A stretch of 64,000 nucleotides of DNA from Clostridium punense (lineage in GTDB: Bacteria; Bacillota; Clostridia; Clostridiales; Clostridiaceae). The translations under genes were made by a program, and so were the position numbers. The stretch is from positions 62,001 to 126,000 of the forward strand of contig NZ_JAGGLL010000002.1 in assembly GCF_017874425.1 (NCBI RefSeq). Reading direction: 5' to 3'. Below are positions 54,496 through 62,886 of this stretch, in pieces (position 1 is the first letter of the stretch; every line of letters begins with the position of its first letter). Under the pieces are notes generated by a model. The model worked only from the letters and a program-made list of their open reading frames with translations. It made no database searches and was not told the origin of the DNA.

Positions 54496-55257
54496 TTAGC
54501 AGCTAACAGCATCTCTATTTCTTGTTACGAAAGTTTCTTCTTCCTCTTTACACATAGAATAATTTTCTTCTCCATCTAACTTCCCTTCAATATAGCGTAA
54601 AATTCTTGTCACTGTAAAAGTCATAATAAAATAAAGTACACATGCTACAAAGAAGGATTCAAAATATCTAAAGTTATTTCCTGACACCGATTTAGTTTGG
54701 AAATATAATTCTGTTACAGAAATTACATTTAATACTGAGGTATCTTTGATATTAATTACAAACTCATTGCCTATTGAAGGGAGAATATTACGTATGGCTT
54801 GAGGCAATATTATACTAATCATAGTTTGAAAGTGAGTCATCCCAATAGCATGAGCAGCCTCAAACTGCCCCTTATCAACTGATAATATTCCTCCACGAAT
54901 AATTTCAGCCATGTAAGCTCCTGTATTAATTGAAACTATAATTATTGCTGCATATAGCCTATTCATATTTACTCCAAAAGCTAAAGCCGAACCATAGTAA
55001 ATTACCATAGCTTGAACAATCATTGGTGTTCCACGGAATAATTCTATATAAACAAATAACATTACATTTATAAATTTAACTAAAACCTTTTTGATTCTAT
55101 TCTCTGGTGCTGGAATAGTACGAATAACCCCTACTATAATGCCTATTAAGAATCCTAAAACAGTGCCAACCATAGAAACTAAAAGAGTGATTCCTGCTCC
55201 TCTAAGAAACATTGGCCAGTTGTTAGAAACAATTTTTATAATCCAATCTATACTCAT
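54496..55257 (-). CDS. Amino-acid ABC transporter permease (predicted lysine uptake)
   Basis: A 253-residue membrane subunit with about five hydrophobic segments and the HisM/GlnP family blocks IELFRGTPMIVQAMVIYYG and EIIRGGILSVDKGQFEAAHAIGMTHFQTMISIILPQAIRNILPSIGNE (the ATPase-coupling EAA loop). It lies between the binding protein (126-bp gap) and the ATPase (15 bp). AAGGAGG precedes the ATG. Confidence 0.93.
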   Translation of the reverse strand: MSIDWIIKIVSNNWPMFLRGAGITLLVSMVGTVLGFLIGIIVGVIRTIPAPENRIKKVLVKFINVMLFVYIELFRGTPMIVQAMVIYYGSALAFGVNMNRLYAAIIIVSINTGAYMAEIIRGGILSVDKGQFEAAHAIGMTHFQTMISIILPQAIRNILPSIGNEFVINIKDTSVLNVISVTELYFQTKSVSGNNFRYFESFFVACVLYFIMTFTVTRILRYIEGKLDGEENYSMCKEEEETFVTRNRDAVSC

Positions 55258-55383
55258 TGTAGTTCTCCTCCTTTGTATTAGTGGATAACTTAGCTATTTT
55301 TATAATTAATACTTCATAGCTAAGCACCTCTAAATAACCTATAATTTTAAAAATTCCTTGGAATTTCCATATGGCATGCAACT

Positions 55384-56232
55384 TTAATTAGCAGCCGGTT
55401 GATTTTCAATAGCCTTATCCATAATAGCTTTGCGTTGGTCCTCAGTAATTCCTAATAAAATTTTATTAACTTTCTCTTTTAACTCACTATTCTTAGCAAT
55501 TCCTACTGCAATTGCAGTATCATCATCGGAAGTAGTAAAGCCTGTTTTCAATTGAATCATCTTAAAGTTGCTATTTGCATTTTCACTGCTAACTCCTTCA
55601 GGACGCTCTGATACATAACCATCAATTATTCCTGACTCTAAAGCCACCCTCATTGCTGGGAAGTTATCCATGGCAGGCTGTTTGCTCACCCCATGGATTT
55701 GATCAATCACTAAGTAGTGAAAAGTGTTTAACTGAGCACTTATTTTAGCGCCTTTAAAATCTTCAATGGAAGTAGCACCCTCATATTTTCCTCCCTTTTT
55801 AACCACCATAACTAAATCTGATTTATAGTAATTTTCTGAAAAGTCAATAGTTTGCTTACGCTCCTCTGTAGGTGACATCCCTGCAACAATTGCATCAATC
55901 TTTCCCGAAGTTAGCGCCGGAACAAGTCCATCCCATTCGGTTTTAACAATAACTAACTTTTTGCCTAACCCCTCTGCAATTTTTCTTGCTATTTCAACAT
56001 CATAGCCCCCTGCATAATCAGAACTACCCTCTATTTTTACCCCATTATTTCCATCACCCTGTTGAGTCCAATTAAAGGGTGCATAGCCTGCTTCCATACC
56101 AACTCTAAATACTTGCTCTTGCCCAGCTGGTACTGCTGAAGTTTCCTTGGTTGAGGAGCTTGTACTACATCCTCCTAAAAATAAAGCTGCTGATAAAGTC
56201 ATTGCTATTAATACTAATAATTTTCTTCTCAT
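55384..56232 (-). CDS. Amino-acid ABC transporter substrate-binding lipoprotein (predicted lysine)
   Basis: A 282-residue lipoprotein. The signal peptide ends in FLGGC (lipid Cys22). The family-3 solute-binding fold shows VGMEAGYAPFNW, GYDVEIARKIAEGLGKKL, LTSGKIDAIVAGMSPTEERKQ and IDFSENYY. It binds an amino acid outside the membrane and hands it to the permease. The chosen ATG at 56232 follows AAGGAG; the longer frame starts within the leader terminator. The lysine riboswitch at 56386-56560 makes lysine the most likely ligand. Confidence 0.93.
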   Translation of the reverse strand: MRRKLLVLIAMTLSAALFLGGCSTSSSTKETSAVPAGQEQVFRVGMEAGYAPFNWTQQGDGNNGVKIEGSSDYAGGYDVEIARKIAEGLGKKLVIVKTEWDGLVPALTSGKIDAIVAGMSPTEERKQTIDFSENYYKSDLVMVVKKGGKYEGATSIEDFKGAKISAQLNTFHYLVIDQIHGVSKQPAMDNFPAMRVALESGIIDGYVSERPEGVSSENANSNFKMIQLKTGFTTSDDDTAIAVGIAKNSELKEKVNKILLGITEDQRKAIMDKAIENQPAAN

Positions 56233-56260
56233 TGTTAATCTCTCCTTTTTAATCATAATA

Positions 56261-56291
56261 AAAAATGCCACTCCTTTCTCAGGATGGCACT
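56261..56291 (-). terminator. Second leader terminator of the lysine-transport operon
   Basis: Stem TGCCATCCT / AGGAGTGGCA with loop GAGAA, followed by TTTTTTATT on the minus strand, just before the ribosome site of the binding-protein gene. Its upstream edge touches TGAGATAG (56290-56297), which can pair with CTATCTCA at the 3' strand of aptamer stem P1. Confidence 0.75.
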
Positions 56292-56311
56292 ATCTCATCT
56301 TTAGGTTTAAA

Positions 56312-56342
56312 AACACAAAAAGACCTAAGGTAACCTTAGGTC
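56312..56342 (-). terminator. First leader terminator of the lysine-transport operon
   Basis: A perfect stem GACCTAAGG / CCTTAGGTC with loop TTA, followed by TTTTTGTGTTTTT on the minus strand, about 45 bases after the aptamer. Confidence 0.82.
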
Positions 56343-56385
56343 GTCATATGCGTAAAATGACCCTAATCCCCCTCTCTTCCCAACT

Positions 56386-56560
56386 GAGATAGCGCAACTT
56401 AATAAACTGGGATGTTTATTAAGACAGTCCTGCAGCTCTTAACTGCAGACCCAGCATGTAATATTGAGGCTATTACAAACTTCGGCGACATTTCCTTCTT
56501 CTTAGAATCACAGCTTCCTCAAGCTCCTATAAGAACTGTTAAATATCGCGCCTCTACCCC
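56386..56560 (-). promoter_or_regulatory. Lysine riboswitch aptamer (L-box)
   Basis: On the minus strand the L-box signatures appear in order: GGGGTAGAGGCGCGAT (P1 5' side and core), a long P2, GTCGCCGAAG, GCTGGGTCTGCAG, GCTGCAGGACTGTC and the closing GCGCTATCTC. GGGGTAG pairs with CTATCTC to close P1. Two intrinsic terminators follow, so lysine should shut off the downstream ABC transporter. Confidence 0.93.
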
Positions 56561-56826
56561 ACTTATGAAAGTGAGGTCTTATTAAATTATATTTCACAGT
56601 TTACAATGCTAAAGTAGATTTGTCAACAAGTTTTCATGAATTTTTATTCGATCAATTCATTATTTTTACTCTCAGCTAATAGAATTTGTTCTTATAACCA
56701 TTGATTTAACTAAGTTTAATTCAGGTTAATCTAATATTTATATATCTCTCAAAATAATTTTATTGTATATTTATTCATCAATATACATTTTTCCTTTTAG
56801 TCACATTTATTAACTTTTTTAGTTTT
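56561..56826. other. Promoter gap upstream of the lysine riboswitch
   Basis: AT-rich; expected to hold the promoter of the riboswitch transcript and the 3' region of the sugar dehydrogenase gene. No terminator for the latter was recognised. Confidence 0.3.
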
Positions 56827-57930
56827 TCATGACTTTGCTGTTAGTTTGATAATTCTATCATCATTTGGAGCTGGGTTTCCTCTTCCATCTCTATTGCTCG
56901 TTGTTATATAAATTGAACCATCTACACCTTGAACCACATCGCGTAAACGTCCATATTCACCTTTTAAAAAATTTTCTTGACTTGTTATTCTTCTTCCATC
57001 TTCACTTAAAGAAAGAGATAAAAGTTGCAATCCTCTTAAATTTCCAACTATAAGTCTTCCCTGCCATGGCCCTTGATTTATAAAAGCAATGCCAGCAGGT
57101 GCCCAAGTTTCCCCTCCACTTTGTATTAGTGGCTTTTGATTTTTAACATCAAAAGAAACTTCATTTCCCATGGCCACAGGCCAACCATAGTTTGCCCCTG
57201 GCTCAATAATATTAACTTCATCTTGAGCAATCTCTCCATGATCTGTTGCATATAGAAGATTCTGTGGCCCCCATGCAAGTCCTTGAGGATTTCTAAAGCC
57301 TAAGCTATAAACTGGAGAATTGGGAATTGGATTATCCTTAGGAATGCTTCCGTCTAATTCTATCCTTAATATCTTCCCTGCAGAACTATTTTTATCTTGG
57401 GCTGTGGAGGGGATTCCACCATCTCCAGTTGTGATATAAAGTTTTTTATCGGGACCTATTTTTATCCTTCCACCATTATGAACCTGCCCTCCAGGAATCT
57501 TGTCTATTATAACTTTATCAATGGTTGCTTTATTATTTTTTTCAATTAACCTTATGACCCTATTAAATAGCTTTCCCTCCTGCTCATATGTGTGAAAAAC
57601 ATAAACATAACGATTTTGCTCAAAATTGGGATGCAATGCAATCCCCAGAAGCCCACCTTCTCCTCTAGCTACAAAGGGTTCTCCTAGGGTAATCAAAGGT
57701 TCCGGATTAAGCTTTCCATTTTCAATAACTCTTACTTTCCCATCCCTTTCAGTAAAATAAATTTTCCCATCACTGCTTATATCTATAGCCCAAGGAACAA
57801 TTAAGTTTTCACCTATAATACTAACATCATAAGGAAGTTGTCTTGGTAATAATACCTTTCCTAAAATCTTGGCTGTACTTCTAATACCTCTTTTCATTTT
57901 CCTTAAAACTTTGTAAGCTAACTTCTTCAC
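56827..57930 (-). CDS. PQQ-type (soluble glucose/sorbosone) sugar dehydrogenase
   Basis: A 367-residue six-bladed beta-propeller of the GSDH/sorbosone dehydrogenase family. Seen are PWAIDISSDGKIYFTERDGKVRVIE, GEGGLLGIALHPNF, the His-Asn pair VHNGGRIKIGPDKKLYITTGDG, and GFRNPQGLAWGPQNLLYATDHG. Family members oxidise sugars with PQQ, and PQQ synthesis genes are absent from the window and rare in clostridia, so the electron carrier is uncertain. The N-terminus is strongly basic without a clear signal peptide. It starts with a GTG at 57930 behind GGGAGG. Confidence 0.87.
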   Translation of the reverse strand: MKKLAYKVLRKMKRGIRSTAKILGKVLLPRQLPYDVSIIGENLIVPWAIDISSDGKIYFTERDGKVRVIENGKLNPEPLITLGEPFVARGEGGLLGIALHPNFEQNRYVYVFHTYEQEGKLFNRVIRLIEKNNKATIDKVIIDKIPGGQVHNGGRIKIGPDKKLYITTGDGGIPSTAQDKNSSAGKILRIELDGSIPKDNPIPNSPVYSLGFRNPQGLAWGPQNLLYATDHGEIAQDEVNIIEPGANYGWPVAMGNEVSFDVKNQKPLIQSGGETWAPAGIAFINQGPWQGRLIVGNLRGLQLLSLSLSEDGRRITSQENFLKGEYGRLRDVVQGVDGSIYITTSNRDGRGNPAPNDDRIIKLTAKS

Positions 57931-58154
57931 ACCAAACCTCCCATTTCAATACTTTCTATGTTAATTATAGTTTATTATATTTACAGGAATTAGTTTTAGT
58001 GCTTAACTATTTTTTTATTTTAGTACTAATACCTTTGTCTGACTTCTATTAATGCTAAAGCTCTCATAAATGCTTAAATCTATGAGAGTTTTACTTCTGC
58101 TGAATTATTGTATAATAATATAACCTTAATAGATTCCATGGCAAAAGGGTTGTA

Positions 58155-58200
58155 TATAGAAAAAGAGCTGTATAAGATTCTTACTCATACAACTCTTTTT
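58155..58200 (-). terminator. Terminator of the ArsC-like gene
   Basis: AAAAAGAGTTGTAT / ATACAGCTCTTTTT stem followed by TCTATAT on the minus strand, about 25 bp past the stop. Confidence 0.75.
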
Positions 58201-58222
58201 CTTTTAAAATTTATAAACTTTC

Positions 58223-58561
58223 TTATTCCCAAGTTTTCCACACTTCTGGCTCATAACCTACTGTGGCTTGCTTTCCATTACGAGCTATAGGTGTATTGCA
58301 CACTAGTGGATTATTAAGTAATATTTCTGATTTAATTTCTGAACTTCTGATATGATTTAAGTTTAGCTTTTCATAGAGCTTTGATTTATTGTTAATTAGT
58401 TTTTCCAACCCCACTGCAGCTATTACACTTTGTAGCTCACCTTTACTTAATCCCTTTATAGATAAATCTATTAATTGATACTTTACTTTTCTTTCCTTAA
58501 AATAACGTTCAGCTTTTTTTGTATCAAAGCATTTCTTCGTTCCAAAAATTTGAATGTTCAT
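58223..58561 (-). CDS. ArsC/Spx-family thioredoxin-fold protein
   Basis: A 112-residue protein of the arsenate reductase-like family. It begins MNIQIFGTKKCFDTKKAERYF, with the single redox Cys11 in the family position (K-x-C-x-T/S), and has NNPLVCNTPIARNGKQATVGY, the cis-Pro loop (T-P-I) and the following R. The pattern is closer to the YffB/Spx-like group than to true arsenate reductases; no ars genes are nearby. AAGGAGTGACATGTCATG gives a clear start. Confidence 0.88.
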   Translation of the reverse strand: MNIQIFGTKKCFDTKKAERYFKERKVKYQLIDLSIKGLSKGELQSVIAAVGLEKLINNKSKLYEKLNLNHIRSSEIKSEILLNNPLVCNTPIARNGKQATVGYEPEVWKTWE

Positions 58562-58848
58562 GACATGTCACTCCTTCATCATTAACTTCTCTTATTATTC
58601 TTTCCACTGTTGCTGTCAATTTAGCCTTTAATCTTAATTATGTGAAAATCCTTAAGAGAATCCTATAAGAAATAAATCTATTATTAGCTTTATATTCTTA
58701 TGATACCGAATTCTTACATAAGCTTTATGGATTAGTGCTACTCTACTAAATAATACAATATAATTACCTATATCTAATTAAATGAAATAATATAGAAAAT
58801 TAGTTTTTACAAAATTCCTTGTTTTATATTATAACTACTATGCATGAA
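58562..58848. other. Gap upstream of the ArsC-like gene
   Basis: AT-rich, no gene; expected to hold the promoter for the ArsC-like gene on the minus strand. Confidence 0.3.
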
Positions 58849-58890
58849 TAAAAAAAGCCCATCAATAGATTTCTTCATATCGATGGGCTT
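58849..58890 (-). terminator. Terminator downstream of the His-rich protein gene
   Basis: AAGCCCATC / GATGGGCTT stem followed by TTTTTATTC on the minus strand, 160 bp past the stop of the 59051 gene. Confidence 0.72.
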
Positions 58891-59050
58891 ATAATATAGG
58901 ATATGATTTAATTTAATAATAACATAACCTTTTGTGAGTAATGTAATCTTATTGAAACTTTTAGTAACCTAATACTTTCCTATAATTCATTTTATCTACA
59001 ATACTAATATGAACAGTATTTCTTCCCTCTTATAATGCTACTAAGTATTT

Positions 59051-59500
59051 TTAATAGTAAGAATTATATGGATCATATTGATGTCCATGGTGGTGATGAT
59101 TATCATCGTCGTCATGGTCATGATCATAGTCATCATCATAATCATAGTCAGGATAATAATAATTATATGGATACTGATTGTGTGGTGGGTATGGGTATTG
59201 TAATAGGGATAAAGCAGCTAAAGCTCCAAGAGGAAATCTTCTACGTCTAAAACGTCTAAATCTTCTTCTTGGTCGTCCATAACCAAAAACTTGTCTATCT
59301 TCATCTCTATTATCATCGCACTCCTGCATTACATCTTCCCCAACTAACATAATAATGTAATCGGGATCCACCTTTTCAATAATTCCATCAATAACACTGC
59401 CATTTTTTAAGGTAACAATGATATGAAAGAGCATATTCTTCTCACATTGTTGTTGTAAGGACTTCATATCTCTTTCGTAATGATTTTTTATAGAACCCAA
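59051..59500 (-). CDS. Unknown protein: LSm-like core, Arg-rich patch, Tyr/Asp/His tail
   Basis: About 149 residues in three zones. The N-terminal ~65 residues form a small beta-barrel-like stretch (FHIIVTLKNGSVIDGIIEKVDPDYIIMLVGEDV), reminiscent of LSm/Hfq-type or spore-coat domains. Next comes a dense Arg patch (GRPRRRFRRFRRRRFPLG), then a tail of Tyr, Pro, Asp and His (YPYPPHNQYPYNYYYPDYD, then alternating D and H). Such tails can bind metal or be cross-linked, as in spore coats. A TTG at 59500 has AAGGAG nine bases upstream and is preferred; an ATG at 59527 lacks a ribosome site. Function unknown. Confidence 0.65.
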   Translation of the reverse strand: MGSIKNHYERDMKSLQQQCEKNMLFHIIVTLKNGSVIDGIIEKVDPDYIIMLVGEDVMQECDDNRDEDRQVFGYGRPRRRFRRFRRRRFPLGALAALSLLQYPYPPHNQYPYNYYYPDYDYDDDYDHDHDDDDNHHHHGHQYDPYNSYY

Positions 59501-59719
59501 AGTTAACCATCTCCTTCCATTAGTCATAATATTCTGTTATATAACTAATGGTGACATTTTATCTGGGAGATTAGTTAAAAACTAGACATAATAATATAAA
59601 AAAGAGTTTAAAATATATAACCATTTACTTCTTTAAAATAAACTTATAACTTAATAAGTGCTGAAATAAATTATTCTTTACTGCACATTGTATCCTTGAC
59701 AATTCAATTTCTAGATACT

Positions 59720-60255
59720 TTAACCTGCACTATCAATATAATTTTGCATATGCTTCTTTTCAAGTTCCCTTATAAACACATCTACTAATTCTGAGTTAAA
59801 TTGTTTCCCCTTTTCATATTTCAGTATATCAATTGCTGTAACATATCCTAAACTTTTTCTATAAATTCTATTAGTAGTTATGGCATCAAAGGCATCCGCA
59901 ATTGCAATAATTTGTGAACCCAATGGTATTTCTTCACCCTTTAACCCAATTGGATAACCTTCTCCATCATATCTTTCATGGTGATATTTTATAATGGTAC
60001 TGATTTCTTCAAAGCCTTTAATATCGCCAATTATGCTAGCTCCTATACAGGGTGCAATTTCATTTTTCTATATTCTTCATTTGTTAATTTGCCATCCTTT
60101 TTAAGGATGGAATCGTCTATACCAATTTTTCCTATATCATGAATATTAGCACTTACTTCTCTTAAAAATATTATACTAAAACCAATTAACACCATTAAGG
60201 TTATTATACTAACTATACAGTTATATATCATCATTCTCTTAATCTTGTCGTTCAT
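59720..60255 (-). pseudogene. Broken HD-GYP phosphodiesterase remnant
   Basis: The first part (60255 to 60043) starts well (AAGGAGG then ATG) and encodes one membrane helix (YNCIVSIITLMVLIGFSIIFL). It then runs directly into HDIGKIGIDDSILKKDGKL and KMKLHPV before a stop. One base shift later the same reading continues: IGASIIGDIKGFEEISTII, HHERYDGEGYP, then IAIADAFDAITTNRIYRKS to 59720. So an HD-GYP domain is split by a one-base deletion near 60045, and the sensor and the first third of the HD domain are also missing. Related to the intact protein at 33395-35710. Confidence 0.85.
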
Positions 60256-60400
60256 AAGTGCCTCCTTCCAATATTAATATTCTTTTCAAATAATACCAAT
60301 GTTTCTTCCATAATTCAACATATTTATCTAATATTATTGATAATATTTCATCTTACTCACTTTTGACGAATGATTTTTAAGTATTACTAAAATTGTTCGC
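60256..60400. other. Short gap upstream of the HD-GYP remnant
   Basis: AT-rich with no gene; the terminator of the FG-GAP gene follows it. Confidence 0.3.
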
Positions 60401-60440
60401 AAAAAAGTACTAACACCTACCTTTAAAGATATTAGTACTT
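60401..60440 (-). terminator. Terminator of the FG-GAP protein gene
   Basis: AAGTACTAA / TTAGTACTT stem followed by TTTTTGCG on the minus strand, about 120 bp past the stop. Confidence 0.65.
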
Positions 60441-60561
60441 AACTTTTCTATACTCTTATTTTTAATTATTATCTATCCTCTTAGAGATTCTTAGCGTTAA
60501 AACTATACATCACCTTTAAAAATTAATATAATTATTTTATTATCCTATCTATAAACATTGA

Positions 60562-61302
60562 TTACCATCTGTTGTCTTCAGTTTCCGCTCCCCAAATGGC
60601 TATATTTTGGTTAAATAGCTTAAATTTATCCTCACTCCACCTTAAGGAATTTAGGAAATACCCCAAGGAATCAGCATTATATCTGCCAGCTATCTTTTGA
60701 TAAGCTAGAAGCTCATATACTCCGTTAGAATCAAAATCCACAGGATATAGTCCGCTTAGTGGATTTACAAACCCTTCAATCGGCTCTCTTAATCTTCCAT
60801 TACCTTCATATATTTCACCTAAGTAATCTTGTCCCTTAAGAGATATGTCAATAATATATTTTTCTTCATTCTCACTGCTTAAAGCTTCTACTTTAAAATT
60901 ATTTTTAAAATTCACCCCATAATTGTATTGTTTGTTATATTCATTGAAGTCAAACATCAAGTTAGGAATATTGTTAATAAAGGAGTAGATATAATGATAC
61001 ATTATTCCTCCGCTTCCTCCTGAATCTATGCTGATTAGAATATCATCTATACCATCACCATTAAAATCACCTAAAAATAATCTAGGATTATATCCTGCAT
61101 TTTCACTTAGAGGTACATTAAAAACCATTCCTGTTTTGCCGTCTTTAACTACAAGAGTAATTTGCTGGACAAAGGGGCTGTCAGATGTAATTACACCTGT
61201 CAAAAATACCACCTCTGGAACTTTGTCTCCATTAACATCTCCTAATGCCCGAAAAACAACCCTCGGCTTTGTGGTAATATTTCTATAATGCCTTTTATAC
61301 AT
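60562..61302 (-). CDS. FG-GAP/VCBS-type calcium-binding repeat protein
   Basis: A 246-residue protein with EF-like Ca loops of propeller repeats: GDVNGDKVPEVVFL (about 21-34), GDFNGDGIDDILISI (about 78-92) and VDFDSNGVYELLAY (about 189-202). Such D-x-N-x-D-x-x-x-D/E loops occur in integrin-like FG-GAP and VCBS repeats. No signal peptide is visible, although most such proteins are secreted, so it may be exported by another path or be deposited on the spore by the mother cell. AAAGGAG precedes the ATG. Divergent from the lectin-like gene. Confidence 0.78.
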   Translation of the reverse strand: MYKRHYRNITTKPRVVFRALGDVNGDKVPEVVFLTGVITSDSPFVQQITLVVKDGKTGMVFNVPLSENAGYNPRLFLGDFNGDGIDDILISIDSGGSGGIMYHYIYSFINNIPNLMFDFNEYNKQYNYGVNFKNNFKVEALSSENEEKYIIDISLKGQDYLGEIYEGNGRLREPIEGFVNPLSGLYPVDFDSNGVYELLAYQKIAGRYNADSLGYFLNSLRWSEDKFKLFNQNIAIWGAETEDNRW

Positions 61303-61540
61303 ATGCTCTCTCCTTTAAATAAGCTTTCATCATATATTATGAGTAGAATATTAATACTGTCACTGATTATAGTTATTTATTACCTCTTTCTTGCATATTG
61401 TTAAGTTTAGCATATTCATTAATTATTCTCTTATAGGAATTTATTATAATCTTTATTACCTCAGTGGCATTGTCTTCCTCTATGCATATACTATAGTGGT
61501 AAGGTTTATAACCTAAGCAAGAAGTACAAGGAGAACTTAA

Positions 61541-62875
61541 ATGTATAATAACGAGTTTTGTCACTGCCCTTATTGCACCAGACAAACTACTTGTCCATAT
61601 TTTAATTCGCAAATGAGAAAACATGGTTATCACAACGATTTTATTGATGGCCATGATGACTACGATTATATTGATGACTATGGAGAATACTTTGAGCTTG
61701 AAGATTATAACGGTAATTATAGGGCTTCTCAAAGAGAAGTAAATAGAATCTTAGACTTACTTAATCAACAACAACCTGAATTATTCAGAAACTTTACTAG
61801 GTATGGAGTGCCAAGGCGTGAAGTAAATGAATATTTTAAAACAGCTATTAACTACACTTTAGACAACTCATCAAAAGTTTCAGGGAATATAAATCGAAGA
61901 ACCAATGTGATTTTTAATAATTTTAGAAGGCAATACGGGAATATTTTTGCCTCTCTTAGACGAAATGGAGTACCTAACAATGTGGTTAACAGCACTTTTA
62001 GAGATGTAATTGAATTTACTCTTAGAAACAGCGCCACAGTTCCTGTTCCACCTCCAATTACTGAGAGTGGATGGAGTCAATGGGAAGACCTTGGTGGAGT
62101 TTTAGCCTCAGGTCCTGCCGCTGCTTCTTGGGGTCCAAATAGAATTGATACCTTTGTTCGTGGTACAGACAATGCAATGTATCATAAGTGGTGGGATGGC
62201 TCTCGTTGGAGTAACTGGGAAAACCTCGGTGGAGTTTTAACCTCAGCCCCTGGTGCAGTTTCTTGGGGGCCTAATAGAATTGATACCTTTGTTCGTGGTA
62301 GCGATAATGCTATGTATCACAAATGGTGGGATGGCTCTCGCTGGAGTGAATGGGAAAATCTTGGTGGAATTCTCTCTTCTGCGCCTGCTGCAGCTTCTTG
62401 GGGGCCAAATAGAATTGATACATTTGTTCGTGGTACAGATAATGCTCTCTATCATAAGTGGTGGGATGGCTCTCGCTGGAATGATTGGGAAAACCTTGGT
62501 GGAACTTTAACCTCTGCTCCTGCTGCTGTTTCTTGGGGAAATAATAGAATTGATGTGTTTGCTCAGGGACAAGGAAATCGCCTATACCACAAATGGTGGG
62601 ATGGTACCCGTTGGAGTGATTGGGAGGATCTTGGTGGAAATATAACCTCTGCTCCTGCAGTATCCTCTCGAGGAGTAAATAAGCTTGAAGTATTTGCTAG
62701 GGGAAGAAATAATGAGCTTATAACTAAAACTTGGAATGGTTCTAGGTGGAGCGATTGGCAAACCATCGGCGGCACCTTGACTTCAGAGCCATCAGCAGTA
62801 TCTTGGGGACCTAATAGAACTGATGTGTTTGCTAAAGGTACAAATAATGCTATGTGGCATATTTGGAGAGATTAG
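61541..62875 (+). CDS. PLL-like six-repeat lectin with Cys-rich and duplicated helical N-terminus
   Basis: A 444-residue protein. Residues 1-60 hold [15 protein letters not shown] and a Asp/Tyr/His-rich stretch. Residues 65-165 contain two related helical units, each with an R/N-x-F-x-x-x-GVP-R/N pattern ([20 protein letters not shown] and [20 protein letters not shown]). From about 176 to the end are six ~45-residue repeats (W-S-x-W-E-x-LGG-x-L-x-S-xPAA-x-SWG-x-NRID-x-F-x-RG-x-xNA-xYHKWW-DG) with an exact 135-bp period. This is the Photorhabdus lectin (PLL)/fucolectin-type propeller. No signal peptide. AAGGAG precedes the ATG. Confidence 0.85.
   Translation: MYNNEFCHCPYCTRQTTCPYFNSQMRKHGYHNDFIDGHDDYDYIDDYGEYFELEDYNGNYRASQREVNRILDLLNQQQPELFRNFTRYGVPRREVNEYFKTAINYTLDNSSKVSGNINRRTNVIFNNFRRQYGNIFASLRRNGVPNNVVNSTFRDVIEFTLRNSATVPVPPPITESGWSQWEDLGGVLASGPAAASWGPNRIDTFVRGTDNAMYHKWWDGSRWSNWENLGGVLTSAPGAVSWGPNRIDTFVRGSDNAMYHKWWDGSRWSEWENLGGILSSAPAAASWGPNRIDTFVRGTDNALYHKWWDGSRWNDWENLGGTLTSAPAAVSWGNNRIDVFAQGQGNRLYHKWWDGTRWSDWEDLGGNITSAPAVSSRGVNKLEVFARGRNNELITKTWNGSRWSDWQTIGGTLTSEPSAVSWGPNRTDVFAKGTNNAMWHIWRD
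62066..62872 (+). repeat. 135-bp tandem repeats coding the propeller blades
   Basis: Unit starts (TGGAGT-type codons) fall at 62072, 62207, 62342, 62477, 62612 and 62747, each 135 bp apart without indels. Units 1-4 are very similar at the DNA level (TCTTGGGGxCCxAATAGAAT), units 5-6 more diverged, suggesting recent duplication of the front units. Confidence 0.85.
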
Positions 62876-62886
62876 GGGGTATAAAA

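Noticed and set aside
59035-59250. Plus-strand frame rich in His and Asp opposite the His-tail protein
   Set aside because: His and Asp codons read as His/Asp-rich in the antisense as well (ATG/ATC, CAT/GAT patterns); the minus frame has the ribosome site and a structured N-terminal region.
62243-62775. Open frames on both strands across the lectin repeats
   Set aside because: They arise from the repetitive 135-bp units read in other frames; the plus-strand frame from 61541 explains the sequence.
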